From Doryteuthis pealeii (Eukaryota; Mollusca; Cephalopoda; Myopsida; Loliginidae), in contig CM042157.1 of the NCBI GenBank assembly GCA_023376005.1, forward strand, positions 22,081,427-22,145,426: a stretch of DNA of 64,000 nucleotides, read 5' to 3'. The translations under genes and the position numbers were made by a program. Below, in pieces: positions 34,660 to 46,005 of this stretch (positions are counted from its first letter, which is position 1; each line of letters opens with the position of its first letter). A model generated the notes under the pieces. The model ran no database searches. It was not told the DNA's origin and was given only the letters and a program-made list of their open reading frames with translations.

Positions 34660-34860
34660 CTTGAAGAATTCGAAATCAGAGGAGAAAATTGAGGCCATAT
34701 AAACAACATTGTTAAAATCGGCTATAATACTCGGAACAATCCTGGAGACACGAAGAGACTTGTGGTCACTCAGTCTCCTGTAAAAGAACATCAGCTAACG
34801 CTGGTGGGAAAAAACTCACAAAATGTGTAATAATAATAATAACAATTATATGGACGCTTC
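34660..34860 (+). mobile_element. Truncated R2-type LINE 3' end, upstream tandem copy
   Basis: GGCTATAATACTCGG, ATCCTGGAGACACGAAG, GTCTCCTGTAAAAGAACATC and AGCTAACGCTGG parallel 35545-35640, then TAATAATAATAATAAC follows. So one LINE terminus precedes another by about 830 bp in the same orientation. Confidence 0.65.
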
Positions 34861-34997
34861 AAACGACAAATAGAAGAGGTTGCACATGGAAAGACTTGGA
34901 CTTGGTTAAGAAAGGGAAACCTCAAAAGAGAAACTGAATCACTTATAATTGCTGCACAAAATAATGCCATAAGGACGAACTATATCAAAGCGAAAAT

Positions 34998-35588
34998 TGA
35001 TAAGACCCAAAAAATAGTAAATGTAGACTTTGCGGTAATAGAGATGAGACTGTTAACCATTTACTCTGCGAATGTAGCAAACTAGCACAACGAGAATACA
35101 AAACTAGACACGACTGGGTTGGGAAGGTGATCCACTGGGAGTTATGCAAAAAATTAAATTTTAACCATACAACAAAATGGTATATGTATAAACCAGAATC
35201 TGTTCTTGAGAACGAAATGCATACAATTCTTTGGGACTTTGAAATAAAAACGGATCACCTTATCCCAGCAAGAAGACCAGATCTAGTGTTGATAAACAAA
35301 AAAGAAAGAACTTATCAACTGGTGGAATTTGTAGTGCCAGAAGATCACAGAGTGAAGCTGAAGGAAAATGAAAATATGGACAAATATCTGGTCCTTGCCA
35401 GAGAACTGAAAAAGTTATGGAATATGAAAGTCAAAGTGATACCAATTCTAGTTGGTGCACTTGGAACGGTCTCAAAAGGATTAGAAAAGGGTTTGGAAAA
35501 TCTGGAAATCAGAGTACAAATTGATACCATCCAGAACACTGCACTGCTGCAATCTGCCAGAATACTCAGAAGAGTCCTGGAGACCTGA
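34998..35588 (+). pseudogene. R2-type LINE C-terminus: CCHC zinc knuckle and restriction-like endonuclease
   Basis: Open from about 34998 to the TGA at 35588, with no good ATG start because this is an internal fragment. It begins with the zinc knuckle CRLCGNRDETVNHLLCEC (C-x2-C-x8-H-x4-C). Next come HDWVGKVIHWELC and a WDFEIKTDHLIPARRPDLVL segment whose RPD..VEFVVPED pattern fits the PD-(D/E)XK-like endonuclease of R2-clade LINEs. It ends KVKVIPILVGALG..LLQSARILRRVLET. Upstream, an A-run indel near 35010 breaks the frame. No reverse transcriptase domain is present. The element is 5'-truncated. Confidence 0.85.
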
Positions 35589-35670
35589 GGATACTTGCTG
35601 TCACCCAGACTCCAGCGAAAGACCATCAGCCAACGCTGATATGGAAACTCATGAGGAGTAAATAATAATA
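35589..35670 (+). mobile_element. R2-type LINE 3' UTR and AAT-rich tail
   Basis: Short trailer (GACCATCAGCCAACGCTG) ending AGGAGTAAATAATAATAAT. The 3' boundary is the TAA-unit tail. Confidence 0.7.
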
Positions 35671-36212
35671 ATCTATATATTAATTCTGCTGTTCCTTAAT
35701 CTTCCGACCGTTATCATCCTGCAACAGGCTCTGATCAAAAATTGAACCGTCCAAATCGTCCAAGATGAAATGCAAAACTGTAAGTACTGATCCTCTGGTG
35801 TTGCTTAATCGTCGAATTCTTATTTCCTATGAGTGTCATCACCTCAGCTAAATAATGGACCATTCCATTTTATTTTAAAGAAAGAAAGGTGAGAAAAAGG
35901 ACATGCTACACAGAAAAATTATAAGAAAGAAAGAAAGAGAGTAGGTGAAAGATAGAGTAAGGTTGAAAAATAGAGAGAGTGGGTGATCGTGTTGAAGCGA
36001 TAACGCTAATCTGTTTTAACCGAAAATAATTAAAAGATGAAAAGGAGGAAAGAAAGAAAAAAGAATGGGAAAGAGTTGTATCAAGATTATCATACTTTTT
36101 ACATATTGAACTACATAACAATAGCTCTTAAGTAAGCGTATGAAACATTGTAATAATTAAATTATCATACTCTGGTATATCCACAGGTCCTGCTATTGAA
36201 TAATAATAATAA

Positions 36213-36859
36213 TCTTATTATAATGGAGATTGTGGGTTTGTCTGTCTGTAACCGAAACTATATTACTATACAAGTCACAATTCCTTTCGTTATTTACATC
36301 ATATTCTCCATGATTTTATTTTTTATTTAAACCTCAATTATTAATAAAATTGTTTTACATTACTTACACTGTTGACCATATCTACATACTAATAACATGC
36401 AATTGTATTTATATATACAACAAAATAGAGGTTTACAGTGTGAATGGGAAGGCTAATTTGAATATTGATCTTAAAAATTTGATTTTAATAAATATATGCT
36501 TAGTATTATTGATTTCTAATTCTTTGGTTTTATCTTATTGAATATGAGCAAAAATCTCTTCAATAAATCTTAAAAGAAATCCCTTAACAAGAAGAAATAA
36601 CTGTAATATTATTCTTTACTTCCTATTTTAACTAAACAGTTTAATTAGGAAAATTTACCAATGAAAGACGGGAGTAACGGAAAATGATGGAAGAGTTAGT
36701 TTCAAAGTTGTTCTATTTTTCAGTCATACCTTTTTGTATGTATAAAATCTTTTTATCTACATTCTTATTCAGTTTTATTAGCCTTTCTAATTTAATATAA
36801 TATTTTATAATAAAATTTAACTAAAATACTTGCACCTGGAGGGTGCATATATTTGCTAG
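36213..36859 (+). mobile_element. Non-autonomous Helitron
   Basis: 647 bp from TCTTATTATAATGGAG to TGCTAG. The 3' hairpin TGCACC-tggag-GGTGCA (36831-36847) lies 8 bases before CTAG (36856-36859). It is inserted between A and T of an AATAAT run (..AATAATAA / TAATAATAAT..). Same family as 32057-32697 in opposite orientation, and present in degraded form in copy A. Frames inside are short and without motifs. Confidence 0.88.
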
Positions 36860-37423
36860 TAATAATAATAATGCGTTATAGCCTCAGTGACGTCATCCAC
36901 AACGATTGCAATTTTGATTTCTCAGTTTTGAAAACGCAACTCAATCCAGTGACAATTCCGCGCGAAATTGTTTTCAGTGAATGATCTCTTCTCATGGCGA
37001 CAAACATGAGGCGTCCATTAACAATGTATCTCTTATCTCAATCCATTCTCTTTTTCCAATGGCATTTCTAAATTAAAACAACAATAACATCATCAACAAA
37101 AAATATGAAAAGATGCACATTTTTTTTCTTATTGGGAAAAGATGGCGAGTGTTTCACACTAGTTTATAAGGATTCTATGAATAGACAAACTTCTATATTA
37201 AATACGAAACTAGAGATTTGCGATGTGGAAACCGTATGAATTCCAACCACGCAGACAAATATATTGATGCATTAAAAAAATACTGTTTTAGCGGAAGATA
37301 CACAGTTGGTTATTAGTTTAGAAAAGGCATGTGCAATAGAGTAGGTCGATTTTTCACTTTTTTTAAATATCAAATTTTTCATGTATGCAAAAATTGTGTT
37401 AGTATACTGAATCATCATCATCA

Positions 37424-37815
37424 TCATGTCATGCTTTCAGCGCGGATATCCATGACAATCTCTCTCCATCCGTCCCTATCGCTCATCATTCTCAGGAGGT
37501 CCTCTATGCAGCATCCCGCATCCGCACAGAGCTGATCAATGTACGTTTTTGCTGGTCGTCCCACACTGGCTTGTCCATGGGCTGGCTTCCACAGGAAGTG
37601 TCTCGCGTGTCTTACTCGGATGGTTTGGGTGATATGTGGCAGGTGGCCGTACAGCTGTTTTCTCTTTGGGTGTTGTTTCCATGTCTTGTTCAGGATCACC
37701 CGCAACATTCTTGTGCAGCTCCCATCTAGTTTATTCTCTAGTCGTTTAGTTAGGGTCCAGGTGGTTCAGCCATACAGCAGTACTGATATGACAACGGCCT
37801 GGAAGACACTGAATA
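37424..37815 (-). pseudogene. Non-LTR retrotransposon ORF2 C-terminal relic (RTE/Jockey-like)
   Basis: Minus-strand reading: VLLYG*TTWTLTKRLENKLDG, then TRMLRVILNKTWKQHPKRKQ, LYGHLPHITQTIRVRHARHF and HGQASVGRPAKTYIDQLCAD, ending about 37424. This is the familiar post-RT tail of invertebrate LINEs. There is a premature stop near 37766, and the RT domain is missing. The 3' end runs into (ATG)n/(ATC)n at 37410-37425, a tail style of RTE-type elements. Clade assignment is inferred. Confidence 0.8.
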
Positions 37816-38789
37816 CTGATACCAAAAATTAGATATTTTACTTGCACCGTTATTTGAGGAAATAGCATTAAAGATCGTCTGCTAAGATTCACAAAAAATC
37901 CTTATTTTTACAACATTTGGCCTAGAAATTGCTTAGAAAAATTGACCTTTTTCAATATCTAAATCAGAAAATGTTATTAAAATGAAACGAATTTCTAAAT
38001 AGAATTCAAATTAAAACCCTGTTTTTCTAGACCAAATGATGACAGGGGTATTCACATAGTGATTTTTAATGTAAATAAGTGACACGTGCGAGAACCACTG
38101 CCAGCGGCATACGGTAGGATAGCTGTGGTGGGAGAGCCGCTAAGAGCGACTTAAAGTTGGCAAATATTTAAAGATATCAGAAATCAAAAAAAATATGTAT
38201 TCAGTTCCTATTTCAATTACTATAACAAAATAATTGAATACATAATATTTCGGTTGATGTGCCCTTCGACCTCCTTCTTGAAACGTTGTACAGATAACAA
38301 TAAAGATGAGGACAATAGTTCGAATAATACTAATAAAATTATGTATTCAGTTATTTTGCTACGCCAGCAAAATCTTCGTTCAACATAAAGTTACTATTTA
38401 CTAGTATAATATTTGCGTTAATGAAAATCTATATATAACAAAAATAAAAATAGATAATTATGTTATATATGGATCAAGGACCAACCTATGCACATCAGCC
38501 GACACACGAGTGTATGCTTTTATACTTAATTCGTTTATAGAGAAATCGTTACATACGAATAATAATTTTTGAATTTCATGACCAAATCCTGGAAGCCGCA
38601 CCCAACAAGAAAACAGCTCTAGGGCCACCTCCCTTCTATTGCATAAACTATCAGGGTGATGTGAGAACCAGATGCCGGAAACTAATAGAGAAGCAAGAAC
38701 GAACTCATAAGTGACGTTCCCCTGTGAACATCCACACATGGACACACCGGTGTAGTATGACTAGCAAAAACCTACATTATTTAGCTTCC

Positions 38790-38847
38790 TTTTTCTCTTT
38801 CTCTGTCTGTCTGTCTGTCTCTGTCTGTCTGTCTGTCTCTCTCTGTC

Positions 38848-38883
<36 letters not shown>

Positions 38884-38945
38884 CCTATATATATATATAT
38901 ATATATAGATAGATAGATATCGGTTTGTGTGGCTCTGTGTGTGTG
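38790..38945. repeat. (CTGT)n-(CT)n-(TA)n-(GATA)n compound microsatellite
   Basis: Successive blocks of CTGT, CT, TA and GATA, then TG. The right limit of duplication copy B lies in the CTGT block. Confidence 0.92.
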
Positions 38946-39126
38946 TGTGTGCATGTTTGTGGGTGTGTAAAAGAATCTTGTAGCTTCAACGAGAGAAAAT
39001 GAATATTTTAGGACAAGGAGTGTCGTTAGGAAATGTCACAAATAAACCAACGACTAGGACACATACAAACACACACTAACATATTGAATGTTTTCATGAA
39101 ACCACTATGCATATATATTTTTTTCG

Positions 39127-39127
<1 letters not shown>

Positions 39128-39184
<57 letters not shown>

Positions 39185-39292
39185 ACACACCATAAAAGAA
39201 GAATACTTGATGTCCTATTTCAAAGCGAAAACGACATTTTACACTTACGCGCACACACACACACACACACACACATACACACACACACACAC
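39128..39292. repeat. (CA)n microsatellites
   Basis: Two long CA runs (39129-39190 and 39250-39292) separated by unique sequence. The His/Thr frames are artefacts. Confidence 0.95.
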
Positions 39293-39371
39293 ACGTATCG
39301 GCCAGTGAAAGCGATTATATATTCACTTTTTATACACACTCTCTCTCTTTCTCTCTCCGTCCCTATCTCTC

Positions 39372-39406
<35 letters not shown>

Positions 39407-39598
39407 AACATATATACACACACACTCACAACTTAAGAGAATGTTTTGTGTCACCTTTAGAACCGTTTGTCTCTGCGTTTCATAATTTCAAACAATCTAT
39501 GAACGCTAATTTTTCACTCAGTATTTTTAGGTGGATTGATCAACAAAAGACTCTCACAATCTCCTTATTATCTGTGATAAATTTATTTTCCTTAAGCC

Positions 39599-39650
39599 CT
39601 GAAGAAGATCTACTAAACAGATTGAAACAATGCAGCGTTGGCTAATAAAC
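39599..39650 (+). ncRNA. Hammerhead-like core, degraded
   Basis: CUGAAGA (39599-39605), stem II AGAUCU/AGAUU, GAAA (39624-39627), then CAAUGCAGCGUUG. Same family as 22702. Stem III can pair CAA/UUG, but the A15.1-U16.1 register is lost. Confidence 0.4.
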
Positions 39651-39730
39651 TTACCACTCATTTTATTTAAACCTGTGTTTTTTCAAATTTTTCACTATAT
39701 TACATACCGTCGGATTCACTTCCATTTCTC

Positions 39731-39862
<132 letters not shown>

Positions 39863-39962
39863 ACAAAACTTGATTTATCTTCACGTTACCCTAATTAAAA
39901 AATGAAGGATATGTCAATGATCTATAACACTCTTTACTAATACATATAGCACATTTTATTAT

Positions 39963-40091
<129 letters not shown>

Positions 40092-40220
40092 GGGTTTTGT
40101 AATTTGCTTGAAGCATTGTGTATATATTGGTTTGTTGGTTGGTTTTGAAGGCTGTCACAATGCGAGTGTAAAGAAAAAAAGAAGGTAACTATGATGTTTT
40201 TTGTTAACCTGTCATTTTAT

Positions 40221-40261
40221 TTCTCAATATTTCGGGACAAAAATTCCCATCCTCAGAAGAA
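40221..40261 (-). ncRNA. Hammerhead ribozyme-like motif, left arm of inverted pair
   Basis: Minus strand: UUCUU / CUGAGGA / U / GGGA-loop-UCCC / GAAA / UAU / U17 / GAGAA. Stem I is UUCUU with GAGAA (5 bp, one U-G). Stem III would be only the AUAU palindrome, so activity would need a dimer. Partner: 40329. Confidence 0.55.
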
Positions 40262-40328
40262 TACTGGAACTGAAGTTGCTCCCTTTCAAAAAATCTATAA
40301 ACAATTTCTTCAAATAAGAAATTTTCTC

Positions 40329-40360
40329 CTGACGATGACCTAAGGTCGAAACTAGTTGAT
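40329..40360 (+). ncRNA. Hammerhead ribozyme-like motif, right arm of inverted pair
   Basis: CUGACGA (40329-40335), U, GACC-UAA-GGUC, GAAA (40348-40351), then the ACUAGU palindrome as stem III and U17. Stem I is weak (C-G and U-A, then a mismatch). Confidence 0.5.
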
Positions 40361-40417
40361 AATAAACAACATATAATAAACAGAAATATTCCTGCTTGTC
40401 TTATTACTTTTTGTTCA

Positions 40418-40467
<50 letters not shown>

Positions 40468-41046
40468 TGCAATAAAATTATATCAGTTTTATGAAAGATT
40501 TTAGACAAAACCGTTGGATCCAATGTGACGTTTAAATGATGACAAAATTAAAAATCATTTCTTCGAAGAACCGATTTGATAAAGAATTAATTTTCTCTTA
40601 ACTTCTTTTTATTTTTTTTATTTTCTTTATTGAAGTTATTTATTTTTACGTTCTTTAATTTTTTTCTTTTTCTTTCCCTAAATAATTATCTTGGATTTGT
40701 CAATTTATTTTCGTGAAATATTCCAAATCCTTTAATGGCTGTGTTATTAAAATCACCTCGTGAAACATTGAACCAAAATAAAAATAAAAACAAAAAACAA
40801 AACAATAAAGGCAGAAAGTTTCAAACGAAATTAATGGAGTGGGAAAACAAAACATTACAAACAAAAAAAAACACAAAAAAAAAAAAAAAACAAAAAACAA
40901 ATACAAAAACAAAAATAGTTTGAAAAGAAATTACATAAAACTATTTGAAAATTCTAGCTTCCAGGTAAGAACCCGTGATTAGAAACGTCGAGAATTACCA
41001 TTTGATGTGCAATATTATTAAAAACCCAACACCTTAAACATAATAT

Positions 41047-41091
<45 letters not shown>

Positions 41092-41209
41092 AGAGAGTTT
41101 TATAATTTGTTTGAAGGATTGTGTATATATTGGTTAGGAGGTTGATTTAGAAGGCTATCACAATGCAGGTGTAAAGAAAAAAAATAATACGGTAACAATG
41201 ATGTTGTGG

Positions 41210-41500
41210 GTTAACCTGTATTTAATTCTTGAATTTTCGAGATAATATCACTTTTTCAAAAGATCACTGGAAATGAAGCAGTCTAGTTATGGCATTTCTT
41301 TTTAAAGACAAAAAAACCCCGCATTTACGTAAACATACAACACGAGAATACAGTTATATAAAAATACCACCCTTTCAAAAAAAAAAAAAATTCGTTTAAA
41401 AAGAAATGCCATAACTAGACTGCTTCAGTTCCAGTGATCTTTTGAAAAAGAGATATTATCTCGAAAATTCAACAATTAAATACAGGTTAGAACACAACAC
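41210..41500. repeat. Long perfect-looking inverted repeat, hammerhead-derived
   Basis: AGCAGTCTAGTTATGGCATT on the left is mirrored by AATGCCATAACTAGACTGCT on the right, with flanks extending outward through CAAAAGATCACTGG / CCAGTGATCTTTTG and GATAATATC / GATATTATC. The outer part of the right arm has GAGAUAUUAUCUC-GAAA, a stem II/GAAA remnant. The CUGANGA box is gone (UUGAAAA). Confidence 0.7.
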
Positions 41501-41572
41501 CATTGTTAACGTATTATTATTTTTTTTTTTCTTTACACCTGCATTGTGATAGCCTTCTAAATCAACCTCCTG

Positions 41573-41576
<4 letters not shown>

Positions 41577-41626
<50 letters not shown>
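41577..41626. repeat. (TA)n microsatellite
   Basis: Pure TA run between the inverted repeat and the tRNA-hammerhead SINE. Confidence 0.95.
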
Positions 41627-41627
<1 letters not shown>

Positions 41628-41721
41628 GCAACGCTCTCCTATATAAGGTATAGAGCACTCTAGATGGCCCTTACGTACATAGAGATGTGTGTATTAAAAC
41701 AGTTAAGATCCCCTTCGTATC

Positions 41722-41853
41722 ACAGCCTAGGGTTTAAGGTGTCTGACTGACACTGAACCGTTCGGATTTCAATCCCGGCGTAGGTAGCTTACAAATGTGT
41801 AGACGCACTGATGAGACTTGATAAGTCGAAACACGTGTCTGTGGATGACTATA
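41722..41853 (+). mobile_element. tRNA-hammerhead SINE, family HS2
   Basis: A tRNA-like head (AGCCTAGGGTTTAAGG as a decayed A box; GGATTTCAATCCCGG as B box, 41764-41778) is followed 25 bp later by a complete hammerhead (41804-41843) and then TA repeats. The schistosome Sm-alpha SINE combines the same two modules. The 5' limit is uncertain. Confidence 0.7.
41804..41843 (+). ncRNA. Hammerhead ribozyme-like motif, type I (strong)
   Basis: Stem I CGCA (41804-41807) pairs with UGUG (41840-41843) with one G-U. The core CUGAUGA is at 41808-41814. Stem II is GACU/AGUC. GAAA is at 41828-41831. Stem III is the palindrome ACACGUGU, and cleavage is predicted after C41839 (GUC), the most common natural site. 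All canonical core residues are present. Confidence 0.75.
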
Positions 41854-41909
41854 TATATATATTTATATATATATATTAGTGTATATTTATCTGCATGAAA
41901 ACAAGTAAT

Positions 41910-41910
<1 letters not shown>

Positions 41911-41966
<56 letters not shown>
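41911..41966. repeat. (TA)n microsatellite
   Basis: Pure TA run that joins the truncated S2 SINE at 41967. Confidence 0.95.
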
Positions 41967-41968
<2 letters not shown>

Positions 41969-42110
41969 GAGCAGACTGGGCTCTTTAACCTTGGTTAGGC
42001 AACCGGTCTAGGAGAAGGAAAACTCTGAATTAAAACCTGTTAAACTCCGCTTAAGAAATTGACCTTGTGTCGCATCCTGCTCGTGCGGAGGGGTTGGTAA
42101 ATATATATAA
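41967..42110 (+). mobile_element. tRNA-derived SINE, family S2, 5'-truncated
   Basis: Only the 3' half remains: AGCAGACTGGGCTCTTTAAC to GCGGAGGGGTTGGTAAATAT. The left side is replaced by TA repeats. Confidence 0.83.
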
Positions 42111-43009
42111 TAACTCTTTGTAAATAATAATTGATTCAAGTAACTATTTTGTTCGAAAGTGAACTTAAGAGCACGACTGGAGCTCGAACTCGCTTACTCC
42201 GATATCGCAATCCAGCACTTTAGCCACTACAACCCGTGGACGCCCTCTGCCCCCGAAGAAAAGAAACAGACATTTGTTGAATAATACTAGGAAACAAATA
42301 TTACTATTTTCGTTAAGTAATAAGAGAGTAATTCGAAATCGTAACGACGGATTTATATTTAAAAAAACAAAATTCTGCCGATAAGAACGCTTCAGTTACA
42401 TTTTTTTATTAATTTTTTTTTATGAATGAAAAAAACGCAGTGTTTTGTTATAACTGGCTATTGTATGACAAAATTATTATTGGCTGCTCGACGACGCAGC
42501 CGACATTTTTATCCAATCATTTTTTAGCATCCTGTTCTACGAATTTACGATGATCTACTCCAGAGCTCTTCCTCATACCGATTAAGTGTTCTTTTATCTT
42601 TTCATTTTCTCTTTGCGTCTTCCGTTTTATAATTCTTTTTTTTTTTTTTACATTTCTCTGACGCTTTTTCAGATGAGACAATGACAGACACTACTCAGCA
42701 ACGAGACAGAGAATTAAAAAAAAGATATAGAAAAGATTTAAAAGAATGAATAAGGTATCAGCTTAAAATCATAAATTTCCTTAAGTATATAAATGTCTAT
42801 TAACTGACACTTGTTCATACCTTTTACTAAGATGCAAAAAAAAAATGAAATTGCGTTGCATATTAACGATAGATAATTCAATTATTACTGATACGAATAT
42901 AGATGTAATATCTACAGACCTCTATTATGAATTATCAATTTAGACATAAGTGGTGCTTCAAAGATAAAGGTACGCACTAATACATATATACATTTAACTT
43001 TATCTTTAT

Positions 43010-43010
<1 letters not shown>
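42111..43010. other. No recognisable gene
   Basis: Contains CTCGAACTCGCTTACTCC..CACTTTAGCCACTAC near 42183-42230, which resembles a tRNA-like unit in reverse (B box then A box), too decayed to place. The rest is AT-rich. Confidence 0.5.
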
Positions 43011-43082
<72 letters not shown>

Positions 43083-43125
43083 TATATGTATATATATATA
43101 TGTGTGTGTATATATATGTATATTT
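43011..43125. repeat. (TA)n-(TG)n-(TA)n compound microsatellite
   Basis: TA, TG, TA with further TGTG islands. Several overlapping frames across it are artefacts. Confidence 0.93.
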
Positions 43126-43307
43126 TTACCCCTCCCCTTCTCACAACTTGTGCCCCCCTCCCACAAAAAATCACTACTGCATCGCTCGCTCGAACCACTA
43201 CCATTCCTACAACCTCCCATTACCTATGGTTATTACCTCCCGCTTCTAATTCCTTGCTACTACTCGTTATCCTTAAAAACGAGACACGAAACCATACCAT
43301 CGTTTCC

Positions 43308-43352
43308 TACCTGATGATGGCAAACTGTATTGCCTAAAGCGCTCGTTTTGAA
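43308..43352 (+). ncRNA. Decayed hammerhead-like motif
   Basis: CUGAUGA, U, stem II GGCAA/UUGCC, then UAAA where GAAA is expected, the AGCGCU palindrome and C17. The G12 change should abolish catalysis. Confidence 0.45.
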
Positions 43353-43659
43353 AACTTTGGTGAGCTGTTACACCAGTTACACCCCGACACCAAAAAGATG
43401 GCCCGAAAATTAGAAAGGATCAACCAAAAACTTGTCCGACAATAATTGTCTGCACAGTTCACCAAATCTTGTATAAAAGAAAAAAATGCTGCCAAAATAC
43501 ATTTATATATGTGTATATATAGATATAGATATATATAGAGATAGATAGATAGATAGATAGATATATATGAAGAAAATAACAGATTATGAAAAATCTGGCA
43601 AAATATGAGGAAATATATTGGAAAGGTGAATAACGAACACTAACAATTAAATTCAATCA

Positions 43660-43698
43660 ATATTTCGTCTCTGTTGGTCTCAGAAACTTCATCAGAAT
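43660..43698 (-). ncRNA. Hammerhead-like motif, partial
   Basis: Minus strand: CUGAUGA, A, a 7-bp stem II (GUUUCUG/CAGAGAC with one U-G), GAAA, then UAUUGAU. Stem III and stem I are not convincing. Confidence 0.45.
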
Positions 43699-43770
43699 CT
43701 GAAATTTCTGACGTTTTCCGTCGTATATTTAACTGCTTTATTAACATATACTTGTCTTGACCAATTTCAA

Positions 43771-43772
<2 letters not shown>

Positions 43773-43822
<50 letters not shown>
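43773..43822. repeat. (TA)n microsatellite
   Basis: Pure TA run. Confidence 0.95.
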
Positions 43823-43826
<4 letters not shown>

Positions 43827-43889
43827 GAGGGTTATCATAGTCATCACCAATTCAATGGATGGAATGAAAGGAATAAAAGAAAATGTTTA

Positions 43890-44085
43890 TTAGTAAAACA
43901 AGGGCCCTTTCGTCCGGTGCTTGTCAAGTTATACATGCCCCCTCCCCATCTTGTCAAACCGTTTTCTTAATCCTTCCGTATCCATTCATGTCAAAAATTT
44001 GTTTACAACTTAACTTTTAATCGATTCCGGGTGTATAACTTGACAAGCACCGGACGAAAGGGCCCTTGTTTTACTAGTAAACATT
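43890..44085. repeat. Divergent inverted repeat, GGGCCC-hammerhead-like family
   Basis: AAACAAGGGCCCTTTCGTCC (left, minus) mirrors GGACGAAAGGGCCCTTGTTT (right, plus). Each arm has GGAC-GAAA-GGGCCC, meaning a stem II half, GAAA and a palindromic stem III, but the upstream box is UUGACAA rather than CUGANGA. A further, better arm (UUGAUGA) is at 54440-54475. Confidence 0.6.
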
Positions 44086-44574
44086 TTTTTATTTCTTTCA
44101 TTCGATCCAACTCTGACTCCAGTTGAATTTTTCACTTTATATGTCCCTAGTTTAGTCTGTAAAGTTATACAGTGCATTTTATTATATTTATTTATTATAT
44201 TTATTTCAAAGCCATAATCACTTAATTACATAAAGAAGAGTCAGAGGTACACAAGAAATAAAAAACGAAGGTTGAAAATGAAATGGAATCATAACATTAA
44301 CAAATTACAATACTTATCATCGACATGTAGAAGGTAAACCACTGCTTGTGGTATAAGATTCCTTAGTCAGCATAACACTCTCGTATTTATGAAGATTGCG
44401 ACATACTCATAAATGGGTAGAGTCTATAACAAAAATAAACAAACTAATCCTTTAGATAATTGTAGCAAGATGGGGAATATCATGAGTTTTGCAAGAACTA
44501 CTATTAGAAAAGAGAGGAAGAAGAAATAAGAGATAGTAAAGGTTTTTAAAAAAAGTGATGAGCACAAAACGGTT

Positions 44575-45010
44575 GTCGTGAGTTTGACAAGGGCGTGGCC
44601 CCCCGAATGGAGAATTGAATGACAACCGGAAGTTTCGGGTGTTGACCGGAACCGGAAGTCACGTGGTTACGTGGAACGACGAAGAAAAATACCGGCCTCT
44701 TTTTGCTTTCGGACGCGTAAGTTACGGACGGGACCTCTGGTCTTTGTTGTGGGATCTCAGTAATTTATCAGTCTCCTCGCTCTCGCTTTCTCTCTGCCTT
44801 TCCTTCCCTCCGACACAGCCCACGAGATCAGCCCTGGAAATAAAAGCTATGCAGCTTGTGACGATATATTTCTCGCGTTGTACTTTTTTTTATCAACAAG
44901 ATGACCGCCACGTGCCGAACACCTTTTTAGTGGCGTGAATTTGGAGGCACGTTGACAAGACCCGATATACAACATATATCGCCATTAGAACGTTACTCAT
45001 ATCGCTTTTG
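44575..45010 (+). other. GC-richer LTR-like regulatory stretch (uncertain)
   Basis: A GC-raised block with a CT-rich run, CCCACGAGATCAGCCC, an AATAAA at about 44838 and a GT/T-rich downstream element, the layout of an LTR U3-R. I could not find matching TG..CA ends or a TSD. The similar 51535-51890 has the same order of motifs. Confidence 0.25.
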
Positions 45011-45086
45011 GTACCGTGAATATATCAGAACGTTACATAATTTCACGTGAACCAATTCTTATATTGGAATAAACAGACATTCTGCA

Positions 45087-45437
45087 TTGATCTTGAGAAC
45101 TGATAACAGTTTGGAGTCGCAACTATCTCGGCCACCAAATACATCCTCACCTTTCACTGTGAAAGTTTGCTTATTAATCTTTAAAAGCCACTTACATACA
45201 CTTCAGTGTTATTTTTCTGTCTATAATCGTGTTTTGTGGATACCTAATATCCGGCACGTAAGTGGGAATATCTCTCTTTCCGACGACCACTTCCTAGAGG
45301 CTGGGTCTAAAGGCGGAATTATTATTCCCTCTAAAGCAATCTTACCTTGTTTTGAAAATATTTGTAAACGAGACGCGTTTCAACCAAATAGATCGATAGG
45401 AACACGAATCGATTCTGTTCAATATCCGGCTCAATAA
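45087..45437 (+). other. Unassigned open frame
   Basis: 116 codons without low complexity. The stretch KGGIIIPSKAILPCFENICKRD faintly recalls a GG-x-x-x-PS motif seen near the C-terminus of some DDE-type transposases, but there is not enough to assign a family. Codon usage gives no support. Probably a transposon relic or chance. Confidence 0.2.
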
Positions 45438-45595
45438 CTTGAAGAAAATATTGATTATTCTCTGATAATTAGTTGCTGGTATATGATCGGGGAAAAGTAA
45501 ATTATTTAAATGCCATGCACGTACAGGGTCCATCAGAAAGATCTTACCAGTTTGGAACATGAATAAATAAAAAAATATATAGATCTTATTAAATT

Positions 45596-45790
45596 ATGGT
45601 TGGTTGGTTGGTTGGTTGGTACGGAAACTGTGGTTTTATAAGACTTTTCCTTGTCCTGGATAAGTTGCCGCCCAAGGCTAAAGAGTCCCAACTAACCCGT
45701 TTTGTGATTTTTTAAGTGGTAAGTACCACACTCGTGATACTGCCGCTGTGTCCGGCTTTTGGTTCCCCGAGAGCTCACCCGCTCTTTTCT
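45596..45790 (-). mobile_element. SINE-like fragment with (GGTT)n tail
   Basis: Five GGTT units (the reverse of an AACC tail) followed by about 170 bp of moderately GC-rich sequence with CCCAAGGCTAAAGAGTCCC. The tail type matches S3-like retroposons read on the minus strand. Confidence 0.4.
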
Positions 45791-46005
45791 AACACATTGT
45801 GTACGTTAATCTATCGGCTCGCACATACACACGTGCATATGTACACGCTTAAACGTATATGAATGTGCATGGTTACCGGCTCCTTTGAATTTTGGTTATT
45901 TTATACCGAAAACTTTTTCGTCTTATTAATTATTTTTAGGTATAAAGTCGTTTTATATTGGTAGAAAATTGGTGCCGATATATAAAAATATAAATACAAC
46001 ATACA

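Larger units (their letters stand above)
30332..38800 (+). repeat. Segmental duplication, copy B (cleaner copy of 1046-10320)
   Basis: Begins ATAGAATCATCCCTTACA immediately after (GATA)n and fades out in the CTGT-rich block near 38800, matching where copy A meets the N gap. B keeps open frames and ribozyme helices that are broken in A. It also has a Helitron at 32057-32697 that A lacks. Confidence 0.88.
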
